Positions 16,929 to 26,009 are shown, counted from the stretch's first letter. The stretch: 64,000 nucleotides of DNA from Thiodiazotropha sp040793985 (GCA_040793985.1 JBFNJI010000009.1:62001-126000); one strand, 5' to 3'. Made by a program: numbers and translations. The notes: generated by a model from the sequence alone, not told the origin.

Positions 16929-19049
16929 TCAGGCCCGCTTCTTGTTTTCAGCAACCGTCAAATCCCGCTCTACCGTGTAGAACTGTTCCATTAGCGCCGT
17001 CTCATCTTCTTTAAATTCGGGCTCTTTCAGGAGCCAGACGCAGAACAGCGTTCCCCGACCAGGATCGGAACGCACGCTGATATCGCCGCCATATTTCTTG
17101 ATCAAACCGTAACTCACTGACAGCCCCAAACCGGTACCCTCGCCGACACGCTTGCTGGTATGGAAAGGATTGAAGATCGATTCGACCTGTTCCTCCTCGA
17201 TCCCCGCACCGTTGTCCTCCACCTCGATCACCACCCCTTTGTCATCCCAGTCCGTGGTGGTCAGGGAGATAGTCCCCCCGTGCTTGTGCAAGGCATGCAC
17301 GGCATTGACGAAGAGGTTGACCAGGACCTGTTGCAATTCGTGGGGATTGATCCTGATCGGCTGTGTTGCCTGCAGGTTTAAATCTATTTCGAACTGTTTC
17401 TGTTTGCGCAGGTGTCGCACCAGGGCCAGGGTATGCTGCACCACCTCGTTGACATCGATCACCGATGGCGTCTCGGTAATCCGGTCTGGTCGTGCATATT
17501 GCAACAGATTGTTGATGATCTCCTTGACACGAAAGATCTGCTCTATGATCAGGTCGATTTCATTCTTCACCGGCGCCGCGCTGTCACCCAGCTCCTCCAC
17601 CAGCAGATCCAGGTTACCCAACATCACTGCGGTGGGATTGTTGATTTCGTGGGCCACACCCGCGGTGAGTTCACCCAGTGCCGCAAGCTTTTCGGCCGCA
17701 ATCAGTTGGGCCCGGGTTTCGCGCAGTATCTGAATGGTGGACAAGAGTTTCTCGTTTTTCAGCTTCAGTTCCGCGGTCCGCTCTTCCACCTTCTCTTCCA
17801 ACTGATCAGCCCACTGCTGAACCTGTAGATTGCGCTCCTGCAGCAGGTCGAGCAGGAGATCGAACTCAGTCGCCAGGACACCGATCTCATCCACGGATGA
17901 GATCTTGCCGATGCGCTTGGTGTAGCCTTCCCGGGTCGCCCGTACCACCGCCATCATCATCTCGAGGGGTTTGAAGATCGATTTCGCGCCACTGATGGAG
18001 AGTATCGATGAAAACAGCATCAGTGCCAGGAACAGCAAAATCAATACAATCAATGCCTGCCACAGGGCATTTCGCGAAGGGGACTCCAGAAAGCCGGCAT
18101 AGAGCATACCGACCCGTTCTCCGTTGACATCGATGATCGGCTGATAGGCCGAGATGTACCAGTCATTGACGACAAAGGCACGGTCTATCCATTTCTCGCC
18201 GTGATCCAATACCTGGGTCCGAACCTCGTCGGAAACCCGGGTACCCAATGCCCGTTGATTGGGCGTTCGCGGAACATTGGTGGTTATCCGTACATCGTCG
18301 AGAAACACCGTGACCGTTCCGATACTCCCCTTGGGCAGGCTGCCCGGACCATAGACCAGGTCGCGTATGGTGTCGACAAACTTGAAATTGCCATTCAGCA
18401 GCACACCGCCATCGAGCACTGCGATCACCTGGCCGCGGGAGTTCTTCACCGGATAAATGGCGCGAATCATCATGCCGCGATTTTCCACGCTCCGCTGTGT
18501 CGGCCGCGCCCGCGGTGTGTCGATAAGCGGTAGCTCAACCTGCTTGTCCAACCCGGATGACTGCAGCGCCAGCGCCTCAGCATTGAAGACCTCTATCTCC
18601 ACCCGGGGGTATCCCTGCAGCGCGACCAATAACGAGGGTGAGGGGTGCCCCCGCTTAACGGCTTCGCCATGGGGGAGAAAGAGATGCCTGGCATCTGTCC
18701 CAAGCAGATGCAGATAACTGAAACCGGCAGCTTGGCGCAGCGTGTCAAGCTGTTCGTTGATGACACGGCCGCTTCTCGATTCGAGGGCGGTATAGAAGAC
18801 GTGGGACTCAGCAAGTCTCCCCAGGGTATTCAGATAGTCTTCCTGCAGTCGATGGAAGTTGTCCTCCGCCACCGAGAGGTCGGTGTTGACCTTTATGAAG
18901 AGCTGCTCGTAACTGAACTGGGAACCCCAGTAGATGGCCAGGGCGAGCGCGATGGGCATGATTAGAAGTATCGGAAACAGCACCAGGGCCAACAGCTTAT
19001 AACGCAAGCTGCTGCGGATTGCCTGGATGAATTTGAGTATTGGGTTCAA
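16929..19049 (-). CDS. Cache-domain sensor histidine kinase, partner of the sigma-54 regulator
   Basis: A kinase of 706 residues. Helix 1 is at about residues 19-40. A periplasmic Cache-type sensor region (about 41-330) has YPVKNSRGQVIAVLDGGVLLNG and the second Cache-like segment VNDWYISAYQPIIDVNGERVGMLYAG. Helix 2 is near 335-357, then HAMP and a coiled coil. The phospho-acceptor motif is GVAHEINNPTAV, and the ATPase boxes include NAVHALHKHG, DNGAGI and GTGLGLS. It is the second gene after the NtrC-type regulator and probably phosphorylates it. The ligand is not apparent. Oxyanions or formate are possible given the genes it seems to control. Confidence 0.88.
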   Translation of the reverse strand: MNPILKFIQAIRSSLRYKLLALVLFPILLIMPIALALAIYWGSQFSYEQLFIKVNTDLSVAEDNFHRLQEDYLNTLGRLAESHVFYTALESRSGRVINEQLDTLRQAAGFSYLHLLGTDARHLFLPHGEAVKRGHPSPSLLVALQGYPRVEIEVFNAEALALQSSGLDKQVELPLIDTPRARPTQRSVENRGMMIRAIYPVKNSRGQVIAVLDGGVLLNGNFKFVDTIRDLVYGPGSLPKGSIGTVTVFLDDVRITTNVPRTPNQRALGTRVSDEVRTQVLDHGEKWIDRAFVVNDWYISAYQPIIDVNGERVGMLYAGFLESPSRNALWQALIVLILLFLALMLFSSILSISGAKSIFKPLEMMMAVVRATREGYTKRIGKISSVDEIGVLATEFDLLLDLLQERNLQVQQWADQLEEKVEERTAELKLKNEKLLSTIQILRETRAQLIAAEKLAALGELTAGVAHEINNPTAVMLGNLDLLVEELGDSAAPVKNEIDLIIEQIFRVKEIINNLLQYARPDRITETPSVIDVNEVVQHTLALVRHLRKQKQFEIDLNLQATQPIRINPHELQQVLVNLFVNAVHALHKHGGTISLTTTDWDDKGVVIEVEDNGAGIEEEQVESIFNPFHTSKRVGEGTGLGLSVSYGLIKKYGGDISVRSDPGRGTLFCVWLLKEPEFKEDETALMEQFYTVERDLTVAENKKRA

Positions 19050-19089
19050 AGCACCAACTTAGAGCCTGTTAACACCGATCCGATAGGCC

Positions 19090-20502
19090 CTAATTGACGC
19101 CCCAGGCCTGGGTTTTTCGCTCCAGGGTCTTGCGCGAAATACCAAGCACCCGGGCCGCCGCGGACTTATTGCCGCCCTCGAGGTCGAGTACCTTGAGAAT
19201 ATGCTGTTTCTCTATCGCCTCCAACAACAGGGTCTTGGACGGATCGAAGGGAGCCGACTGAATGCCCGCGGCCTCTGAGCCCAACATGCAGAGACTGGGA
19301 GACTTGTTGAGTAACAGGCAACGCTCGATCATGTTTTTCAGTTCACGCACGTTCCCGGGCCAATCATAGTCAAGCAACCTGACCATGTCGCTCTCCCCCA
19401 TCTGTGGCGGTGATATACCCAGCTCCCCGGCGAGGACCTCGACAAAGTATTTCACCAACAGGGGAATATCCTCCTTGCGTTCGCGCAGGGCCGGGATGCG
19501 CAGCGAGAGAACGTTCAAACGATAGTAGAGATCTTCACGAAAATCACCGCTGCGCACCTCCTGGTCAAGGTCGCGATTGCTGGCGGCGATGATGCGCACA
19601 TCCACCGGCACCTCGCGGTTCGATCCGACCGGACGGATGGTCCTCTCCTCGAGAGCACGCAGCAGGTGGGCCTGCATGCTCAGCGGCATCTCTCCGATCT
19701 CATCGAGAAAGAGGGTGCCGCCGTTGGCGTAGGTAAAGAGGCCGTCGCGGGAGAGATGGGCACCGGTAAAGGCCCCTTTGACATGACCGAAGAGTTCGCT
19801 TTCCAGCAGCTCTGCGGTCATGGCGCCACAGTTGACCGGGACAAAGCTGCCTGATCGCCCACTCATTTCGTGTATCGCCCTGGCCGCAAGCTCCTTGCCG
19901 GTCCCCGATTCACCTTCGATCAGGATCGTGGAGGGCATCGGAGCGACCCGCTTGAGCACTTCGCAAAGGCTCTTCATCTGCTGACATCGCCCCACCATCC
20001 CCGAGCTGTCGTAGATCTGTTCCACCTGCCGGCGCAGTACAAAGTTTTCACGCTGCATCTTCTGCCGTTCAAGATAGCGCTCCACCGCGGTGATCATCTG
20101 CTCCATGCGGAATGGCTTGAGAATGAAATCCTCGGCCCCCGCGCGCAGCGCGGCGATCGCAGTCTCCATGTCGGCATGGGCGGTCATGAAGATCACCCCG
20201 GTGACCCCTCCCTGCTCGCGCAACTCTCTGACCCACTCCACCCCGCCGCGCTGTCCGGGCAGCCGGATGTCGGTAATGATGAGATCGAAATGGCAATGCT
20301 GTCTCAACTCTTCGGCGGTGACCACATCCTCGGCGGTCTCCACCAGGCCGAAATATTTACGCAATCCCTTCTGCAGAAAACTGCGTATCCCGGGCTCGTC
20401 ATCCACGATAAGAACGGATGCCATGCGTACCGGCGCACCCTCCTTGACGAATGGCTGTTTACTGTCGATCCTCGACTCTAATTCTTCTGCTTTCATGTTC
20501 AT
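19090..20502 (-). CDS. NtrC-family sigma-54-dependent response regulator
   Basis: A protein of 470 residues. The receiver domain (about 28-145) has the phospho-aspartate in DLIITDIRLPG. The AAA+ domain (about 170-400) has Walker A GESGTGKE, the sigma-54 contact loop GAFTGAH, and Walker B LFLDEIGEMP. The Fis-type DNA-binding helix ends the protein (NKSAAARVLGISRKTLERK). The gene is divergent from tupA, whose promoter is a near-perfect sigma-54 element, and it is followed by its kinase 41 bases away. I infer that it activates tupABC and probably the FDH operon. The first 25 residues are an unstructured extension. Confidence 0.9.
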   Translation of the reverse strand: MNMKAEELESRIDSKQPFVKEGAPVRMASVLIVDDEPGIRSFLQKGLRKYFGLVETAEDVVTAEELRQHCHFDLIITDIRLPGQRGGVEWVRELREQGGVTGVIFMTAHADMETAIAALRAGAEDFILKPFRMEQMITAVERYLERQKMQRENFVLRRQVEQIYDSSGMVGRCQQMKSLCEVLKRVAPMPSTILIEGESGTGKELAARAIHEMSGRSGSFVPVNCGAMTAELLESELFGHVKGAFTGAHLSRDGLFTYANGGTLFLDEIGEMPLSMQAHLLRALEERTIRPVGSNREVPVDVRIIAASNRDLDQEVRSGDFREDLYYRLNVLSLRIPALRERKEDIPLLVKYFVEVLAGELGISPPQMGESDMVRLLDYDWPGNVRELKNMIERCLLLNKSPSLCMLGSEAAGIQSAPFDPSKTLLLEAIEKQHILKVLDLEGGNKSAAARVLGISRKTLERKTQAWGVN

Positions 20503-20570
20503 CGGTAGTTGTTCCAGTCTTCAAGCTGCTTTCTACCTGAATCCGGTAATGCATTGTCAGGCTCGATTAT

Positions 20571-20621
20571 GGGTCAAAATGACCCAAGTCTGTCACTCCC
20601 GGTTTGCGACCATTTGTCTCA
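20571..20621. promoter_or_regulatory. Candidate regulator-binding sites between the sigma-54 regulator and tupA
   Basis: A perfect palindrome GGGTCAAAATGACCC (20571-20585) stands about 185 bases before the tupA sigma-54 promoter. It is followed by GACCATTTGTCTCA (20608-20621). Both have close relatives at 10021 and 10052 ahead of the FDH operon. The distance fits an upstream activator site, and the same site could also repress or adjust the divergent regulator gene. Confidence 0.5.
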
Positions 20622-20769
20622 TCGATGGCAACCGATCTCCTCTGCATCAACTGCCTGATCGCCATTAAACTCCAGTTTATTTACTTTCTTCCCAATAACA
20701 CTCATAGAGTAGACAAAAGAAAACCAGATACTACTTCATTTGCTGGCCCTGGCCGATCACTGGCTATTA

Positions 20770-20785
20770 TGGCACTTCTTTTGCA
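20770..20785 (+). promoter_or_regulatory. Sigma-54 promoter of tupA
   Basis: TGGCACTTCTTTTGCA matches the sigma-54 -24/-12 consensus at all core bases (TGGCAC, eight bases from TGG to TTGC, then A). It ends about 44 bases before the tupA start. Confidence 0.75.
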
Positions 20786-20828
20786 GACGTTTGTAATCAT
20801 AAAACAACAAACCGAGGCATTTACCCCC

Positions 20829-21689
20829 ATGAGTATGCGTTTTATTTTACTTTCTGCCCGTTTTTGTATACTTGCCACGCTGTTAACTATTTGCACCAGC
20901 CACGCGGAAACTGTTCAAAAACAGACCATCCGCCTGGCAACAACAACCAGTACCGACAACTCGGGTCTGCTTGCTGATCTGCTGCCGGCCTTTACCGAGG
21001 CCACGGCTTATCCCGTTCATGTAATCGCCGTGGGAACAGGCAAGGCATTGCGCATGGGAAGGGACGGCGACGTGGATCTGGTGCTGGTACACGCCCGTTC
21101 AGCTGAGGATCGGTTCGTTGCCGAAGGCCATGGGGTAAAACGCTTCGGCGTAATGCACAACGACTTCGTCCTCATTGGGCCCGCCGAGGACCCAGCCGCC
21201 ATCGCCAACGCCAAGGACGTGGTCTCGGCACTCAAAGCCATTGCCCAGCGACGTGCCGGCTTCATCTCCCGAGGCGACGACTCCGGTACCCACAAGAAGG
21301 AGCTCGGACTCTGGAACAAGGCCGGGATGAAACCCGAGGGGGATTGGTATCGCGAAGTGGGCCAAGGAATGGGCAAGGTGATACAGATCGCCTCCGAGAT
21401 GGATGCCTACACACTCACCGACAGAGGCACCTGGCTCGCATATGAGCATAAATCGCCATTGCAGATCCGCTTCGAGGGAGACCCCCTGCTGTTCAACCCT
21501 TATGGCATTATCGCGGTAAGCCCGAAACGCTATCCCGATATCAATCATCAGGGCGCAAATGCCTTGATCAAATGGATGATATCCCCCGAGGGCCAGGAGC
21601 GAATCGGCAATTTCAAGATAGGCAACAACAAACTCTTCACCCCTGCAGCCGATGCCGGGGCGTTTGCCTCACTCAATCGTAACCAGTGA
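20829..21689 (+). CDS. tupA: Tungstate ABC transporter binding protein TupA
   Basis: A periplasmic binding protein of 286 residues, first gene of the tupABC operon. A signal peptide (ends near residue 25, TSHA) is followed by LATTTSTDNSGLL, the TTTSTDNSG motif that marks TupA-type tungstate-binding proteins. Later SRGDDSGTHKKEL and YTLTDRGTWLAY segments are also typical. The ATG at 20829 is preceded by GAGG 11 bases upstream; an ATG at 20835 is equally likely. It lies behind a sigma-54 promoter and reads into tupB, whose start overlaps its stop by one base. Confidence 0.93.
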   Translation: MSMRFILLSARFCILATLLTICTSHAETVQKQTIRLATTTSTDNSGLLADLLPAFTEATAYPVHVIAVGTGKALRMGRDGDVDLVLVHARSAEDRFVAEGHGVKRFGVMHNDFVLIGPAEDPAAIANAKDVVSALKAIAQRRAGFISRGDDSGTHKKELGLWNKAGMKPEGDWYREVGQGMGKVIQIASEMDAYTLTDRGTWLAYEHKSPLQIRFEGDPLLFNPYGIIAVSPKRYPDINHQGANALIKWMISPEGQERIGNFKIGNNKLFTPAADAGAFASLNRNQ

Positions 21690-22390
21690 TGGAATCCCTC
21701 GGCGACACCACCCTCGCAGCGCTTAATCTCCTGTTCAGTGGCAACCGGGAGCTATGGGAGATTATCGCCATCTCCTTCAGGGTCTCGGGTGTCGCGATCC
21801 TGGTAGCCACGCCACCCGCGCTGCTGGTGGCATTTCTCCTTACCTACAAGCGCTTTCCCGGACGCCGTCTCCTGATATCGATAAACTCCACGTTTCTCTC
21901 CGTACCCGCGGTGGTGGTGGGCCTGACTTTTTTCATCCTGCTCTCACGACAGGGACCCTTGGGAGAGTGGAAGCTGCTGTTCACTCAGAGCGCGATGGTA
22001 CTCGGACAGATCACGCTCGCCTTTCCGATTCTGGTGGCGATGGGGCATTCTGCGTTGCAGGCCTCCGACATACGTGCCTGGGAAACGGCCCGTACCCTGG
22101 GAGCCAATCCGTTACGTGCGCTCTTCACCGTGATGCGCGAGGCACGTTTCGGACTGATGGCGGCGCTGCTCGCCGCATTCGGCCGCATCATCGCCGAGGT
22201 CGGCGCATCGATGATGCTCGGAGGCAATATTCTCCACTATACACGCAACATACCCACCGCAATCGCCCTGGAGTCGAGCAAGGGTGAATTCGCCCAGGGA
22301 ATCGCCCTGGGTCTGGTACTATTGACCCTTGCATTCTCTCTCAACGCCCTGCTGCAACATATTCAGGGCAAGGGACAACCAGCCACATGA
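21689..22390 (+). CDS. tupB: Tungstate ABC transporter permease TupB
   Basis: A permease of 233 residues with five or six transmembrane helices. The conserved EAA-type loop (DIRAWETARTLGANPLRALF, about residues 127-146) contacts the ATPase, as in molybdate and tungstate importers (ModB, WtpB, TupB). The start overlaps the tupA stop in TGATG (a GTG three bases earlier is possible), and its end overlaps tupC by four bases. The three genes are clearly translated together. Its specificity is inferred from tupA. Confidence 0.92.
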   Translation: MESLGDTTLAALNLLFSGNRELWEIIAISFRVSGVAILVATPPALLVAFLLTYKRFPGRRLLISINSTFLSVPAVVVGLTFFILLSRQGPLGEWKLLFTQSAMVLGQITLAFPILVAMGHSALQASDIRAWETARTLGANPLRALFTVMREARFGLMAALLAAFGRIIAEVGASMMLGGNILHYTRNIPTAIALESSKGEFAQGIALGLVLLTLAFSLNALLQHIQGKGQPAT

Positions 22391-23109
22391 ACGATCGAGC
22401 CGCTATCGATGTCTCCGCGCTCTACATGCGCTTTGCCAAACGGGCATTGCTGGACGGTATAGATATCACCCTGGAGCGGGGTGAGTGCGTTCTCCTCACC
22501 GGTGGCAACGGCGCCGGCAAGACCACCCTGCTACGCATCTTAGCGGGCCTGGTAAAACCCGACAGCTGCCGCATCGGCATCGCCGATGATGCCCCCAGAT
22601 CCTGGCGTCGCTGCCGTGGCGATCTGCACAAACGCATTCTCTATCTCCATCAACACCCCTATATGTTCGATGGATCGGTGAGATACAACCTCGGTTATGC
22701 CCTTCCCCGCGGCCTGAACAAGCTGTCTCGACAGCTGCTGATCGACGCCGCAATCGAATGGGCCGAGCTCGACCGCCTCCAAGAGACACCGGCCAAATCC
22801 CTCTCCGGCGGTGAGCGTCAACGTGTCTCCCTGGCACGTGCCCGATTGAGAAACCCGCAGATCCTGCTCCTGGATGAGCCCACCGCCAATCTGGACCAGG
22901 CGGCGCGACAGCGTACCCTTGACCTGCTTAACTCATTTAAAGAGCAGGGTATTGCCCTGTTACTCACGAGCCACGATCCACTACACTTCTCATCATTGAT
23001 CGATCGTCATATCCACCTCTATGAGGGCCGCTTGATAGACATTGAAGAGGAGAAGCTGATGTCGATGCCATCGCTTAACAACGAGACCGGTCTCAGGAGT
23101 ACGGCATGA
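22387..23109 (+). CDS. tupC: Tungstate ABC transporter ATPase TupC
   Basis: An ATPase of 240 residues. Walker A is GGNGAGKTT (about residues 38-46), the signature motif is LSGGERQRVS (about 139-148), Walker B is ILLLDEPTANLD, and the switch histidine is in LLTSHDP. A short C-terminal tail follows. There is no TOBE domain of the ModC type, so it lacks that regulatory anion-binding part. It is coupled to tupB by a four-base overlap and to mobA by another. Confidence 0.92.
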   Translation: MNDRAAIDVSALYMRFAKRALLDGIDITLERGECVLLTGGNGAGKTTLLRILAGLVKPDSCRIGIADDAPRSWRRCRGDLHKRILYLHQHPYMFDGSVRYNLGYALPRGLNKLSRQLLIDAAIEWAELDRLQETPAKSLSGGERQRVSLARARLRNPQILLLDEPTANLDQAARQRTLDLLNSFKEQGIALLLTSHDPLHFSSLIDRHIHLYEGRLIDIEEEKLMSMPSLNNETGLRSTA

Positions 23110-23699
23110 GCAAGCATGCAAACATCACGGCCGTGATTCTCGCCGGTGGGCGAGGCCGCCGCATGGGCGGGGAGGACAAGGGCCTGATCGAACTGAACGG
23201 CGAACCACTGATAAAACACGTGATCGCCGCCATAGCCCCCCAGGTAGGCCCCATCCTGATCAATGCCAATCGCAATCAGGCCCGGTATGAAGCCTTCGGC
23301 TATCCTGTTGTCGCCGACTCCCTGCTCAACTATCAGGGTCCCCTGGCCGGATTCATCACCGCCCTGGAAGCCATCGCCACGGAGGATATGGTGACGCTAC
23401 CCTGTGATGGACCCTTGGTCCCCGGGGATATGGTCGAGCGTCTCTATCAGGCGCGACAATCGGCCAATGCGGATATCGCCGTGGCCCACGACGGCAAGCG
23501 CCTGCAGCCGGTTCACGCCTTGATACCCAAACGACTGAGTGAGAGCCTGCAAGGCTACCTCGACGGCGGCGACCGAAAGATAGATCTCTGGTATGAACGG
23601 CATCGGGTCGTCCATGCCGATTTTTCCGATATTCCCCGCACCTTCATCAATGTCAACACCCTGCAGGAGCGGGACAGCCTCGAGGGGAGTGCGGCATGA
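23106..23699 (+). CDS. mobA: Molybdenum cofactor guanylyltransferase MobA
   Basis: A protein of 197 residues that links GMP to the molybdenum (or tungsten) cofactor to make the guanine dinucleotide form used by formate dehydrogenase. The nucleotide-binding start ILAGGRGRRMGGEDKGLI (about residues 11-28) and the metal site LPCDGPLVP (about 97-105) are clear. The usual motif is PCDxP; here it is PCDGP. The gene overlaps both tupC and mobB by four bases. Confidence 0.95.
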   Translation: MSKHANITAVILAGGRGRRMGGEDKGLIELNGEPLIKHVIAAIAPQVGPILINANRNQARYEAFGYPVVADSLLNYQGPLAGFITALEAIATEDMVTLPCDGPLVPGDMVERLYQARQSANADIAVAHDGKRLQPVHALIPKRLSESLQGYLDGGDRKIDLWYERHRVVHADFSDIPRTFINVNTLQERDSLEGSAA

Positions 23700-24277
23700 T
23701 CGCATACCCGCTCCCACTGCTTGGGTTCAGCGCATTCAGCGGCACCGGCAAAACCACCCTGTTGACCCGGCTGCTGCCGATGCTGAAAGAGAACGGGCTG
23801 CGGATTGCCGTGGTGAAACACGCCAGCCATCTGTTCGAGATAGATCATCCGAGAAAAGACAGTTACGAACTGCGTAAAGCGGGAGCCTGCCAGATGCTGG
23901 TGAGCACCCGTGGACGCATGGCATTGATTTCGGAGTCGGATACCAGGCGTCCGGAGCCCGGGCTGGCGCAGATGCTCGGCTATCTCGACACCAGGGAACT
24001 GGACCTGGTTCTGGTGGAGGGTTTCAAGAATGAAGCAATCTATAAGATAGAGCTTCATCGCCCTGCCCTGGGCAAACCCCTTCTGTGTCATACTGACCCC
24101 TTTATCATCGCGGTGGCAACCGATGAACGAGTCCCCGCTATACCTCGCAGCCTGCCGATTCTGAACCTCAACGATCCACAAGAGATCGCAGGGTTCATCG
24201 GCCAATTCATGCATCGATATGGAGAGAACGGATTTAATGAGCAGCCAAGCCATCGGCTCCAGCGTCAGTTGTGCTGA
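23696..24277 (+). CDS. mobB: Molybdopterin-guanine dinucleotide biosynthesis adapter MobB
   Basis: A GTP-binding protein of 193 residues with the P-loop GFSAFSGTGKTTLL (about residues 9-22) and the MobB hallmark VVKHASHLFEIDHPRKDSYELRKAGA spread over about 42-67. It supports MobA but is not essential in E. coli. The 3' end overlaps the moeA start by 41 bases, an unusually long overlap but in keeping with the compact operon. Confidence 0.94.
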   Translation: MIAYPLPLLGFSAFSGTGKTTLLTRLLPMLKENGLRIAVVKHASHLFEIDHPRKDSYELRKAGACQMLVSTRGRMALISESDTRRPEPGLAQMLGYLDTRELDLVLVEGFKNEAIYKIELHRPALGKPLLCHTDPFIIAVATDERVPAIPRSLPILNLNDPQEIAGFIGQFMHRYGENGFNEQPSHRLQRQLC

Positions 24278-25508
24278 CCCGGAGGCACCCTCAACCCTCA
24301 CCGTAGCCGCCGCCCGTGAGGCGATCCTGGAACACGTCAACCCGATCCGTACCAGCCTGAGACTGCCTTTACGTGACGCCCTCAATGCCGTGTTGGCAGA
24401 GGAGATCATTTCACCCATCGACGTGCCTGGCCATACCAACTCGGCGATGGATGGCTATGCCCTTGCCGGCAGCGATCTCCCGGATGACGAAACGAGGGAT
24501 TTCACCCTGATCGGTACCGCCATCGCCGGCGCCCCCTTCAATCAACCCTGCGGCAGTAACGAGGTTGTTCGCATCATGACCGGCGCACCCATGCCGACGG
24601 GTACTGACACTGTTGTTATGCAGGAACAGACTCTGCTCATCGACGATCGCCGGGTGCGCATCGCCAAGGGCCACCGCGCAGGACAAAACGTGCGTCAGGC
24701 AGGTGAGGATATCGCCAAGGGCAGCGTGGTGCTGCAACCCGGGAGACGCCTGATCCCCGCGGATCTGGGTATCCTCGCCTCCCTCGGCTTTGCCGAGATC
24801 AGGGTCCGCAGACGCCCCCGCGTCGCCTTCTTCTCCACCGGCGACGAACTGCGCTCCATCGGTGAACCCCTTGCCGTCGGCGAAGTCTACGACAGCAATC
24901 GATACTCCCTCCATGGGATGTTGCGCAAGGCGGATGTGGAGTTGCTCGACATGGGGGTGGTGGAGGACGATCCGGCGGCACTAAAGGAGGCCTTCGACCG
25001 CGCCGACGAGGCGGCGGATTTCGTTGTCACCTCCGGCGGTGTCTCGGTAGGCGAGGCCGACTATACAAAGAAGATATTGCAACAGCTGGGAGAGATGCAG
25101 TTCTGGAAGATCGCGATGAAACCTGGAAGACCCCTGGCCTTTGGCAAGCTCGCCAACAGCCACTTTTTCGGCCTCCCCGGCAATCCGGTGGCGGTAATGG
25201 TCACCTTCTACCAGTTTGTGCTGCCCGCACTCCACTACCTCGCCACGGGAACCGCATACAGGCCCCTGACCCTACAGGCGATAAGTGGGCAGAAGATACG
25301 TAAGAAAGCGGGCAGGTTCGAGTTCGTTCGTGGTCTCATGCAACCCCTGGAGGATGGATCCTACCGCGTGGAACCGGTCGGGCGGCAGGGTTCCGGTATC
25401 CTCACATCCATGAGCCGGGGCAACTGTTTCATTCTCTTGCCCGAGGATTGTGCGGATGTGGAGAGTGGCGAGAGGGTGACAGTGCAGCCCTTCGAGACCC
25501 TGGTTTGA
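24237..25508 (+). CDS. moeA: Molybdopterin molybdenumtransferase MoeA
   Basis: A protein of 423 residues that inserts molybdate or tungstate into adenylated molybdopterin. HTNSAMDGYA (about residues 68-77), the GAPMPTGTDTVVMQE segment and the catalytic-domain FSTGDEL and SGGVSVGEADY motifs are all typical of MoeA, as is the SNR after the SDG site. I prefer the ATG at 24237, with GGAGAG before it, over an ATG at 24219, which would overlap mobB by 59 bases. This ends the tup-mob-moe operon, and the convergent gene begins 10 bases on. Confidence 0.95.
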   Translation: MSSQAIGSSVSCADPEAPSTLTVAAAREAILEHVNPIRTSLRLPLRDALNAVLAEEIISPIDVPGHTNSAMDGYALAGSDLPDDETRDFTLIGTAIAGAPFNQPCGSNEVVRIMTGAPMPTGTDTVVMQEQTLLIDDRRVRIAKGHRAGQNVRQAGEDIAKGSVVLQPGRRLIPADLGILASLGFAEIRVRRRPRVAFFSTGDELRSIGEPLAVGEVYDSNRYSLHGMLRKADVELLDMGVVEDDPAALKEAFDRADEAADFVVTSGGVSVGEADYTKKILQQLGEMQFWKIAMKPGRPLAFGKLANSHFFGLPGNPVAVMVTFYQFVLPALHYLATGTAYRPLTLQAISGQKIRKKAGRFEFVRGLMQPLEDGSYRVEPVGRQGSGILTSMSRGNCFILLPEDCADVESGERVTVQPFETLV

Positions 25509-25518
25509 CCGAGGCGCC

Positions 25519-25956
25519 TCAATCGCCCCTTTCAAAGCGCGCGATCAGACGCTCCACCATTTCCCAATCCTCGTCGGAGAGCCTGCCCTCCATGGCAGCA
25601 CGCTCGATACGGAGAATGATCTTTCTTGTCTTTGCCGACAGCTGTATCCGTTCGCCCTTCAGCAAGAGATCCCGCAACGCTTCACTATCGTTTTCGGCAA
25701 CGCGGTTGGGTGCGCTGCAGGTCTCGCGGAGCGTATAGTCACCCCGCTGGTGTTGCAGATCCATATAGCCATCCGCAAGGTCGAGGTTTTTCTCGATCCG
25801 CCGCGCCACTTCATCACCCATGTTTCTGCGTTCGGTGACCATCTGGCTGACATGGGCAGGGACCAAACCCGCCTCTTCGGCAAATGCGCGTTGAGAGCCG
25901 AAGCGGGCTATCTGCGCCAGCAGGTTAGCCTTTCGAATCGTCCTGATATTGACCAT
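25519..25956 (-). CDS. Phage-type HTH transcription regulator
   Basis: A protein of 145 residues with an N-terminal helix-turn-helix (RAFAEEAGLVPAHVSQMV, about residues 21-38), as in Cro/CI-like phage repressors and small host regulators. The rest (EALRDLLLKGERIQLSAKTRKII onward) has no peptidase or sensor motif; the domain resembles the C-terminal half of short XRE regulators. I start at 25956, where VNIRTIRKANL begins the domain. The frame is open to 26097 but without support. A TAGC-N5-GCTA site just upstream suggests self-control. Confidence 0.72.
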   Translation of the reverse strand: MVNIRTIRKANLLAQIARFGSQRAFAEEAGLVPAHVSQMVTERRNMGDEVARRIEKNLDLADGYMDLQHQRGDYTLRETCSAPNRVAENDSEALRDLLLKGERIQLSAKTRKIILRIERAAMEGRLSDEDWEMVERLIARFERGD

Positions 25957-25966
25957 ACCCGGATCA

Positions 25967-26009
25967 TAGCAATTTGCTACGGAGTTTAGGAAGTACAAAC
26001 CGTCCGTAG
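25967..26009. promoter_or_regulatory. Operator-like repeats upstream of the phage-type regulator
   Basis: TAGCAATTTGCTA (25967-25979) is 11 bases ahead of the start codon. An overlapping inverted repeat CTACGGA...TCCGTAG (25977-26009) has seven perfect bases per arm. The first matches TAGC-TTTTT-GCTA before the small regulator at 27744. Confidence 0.5.
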
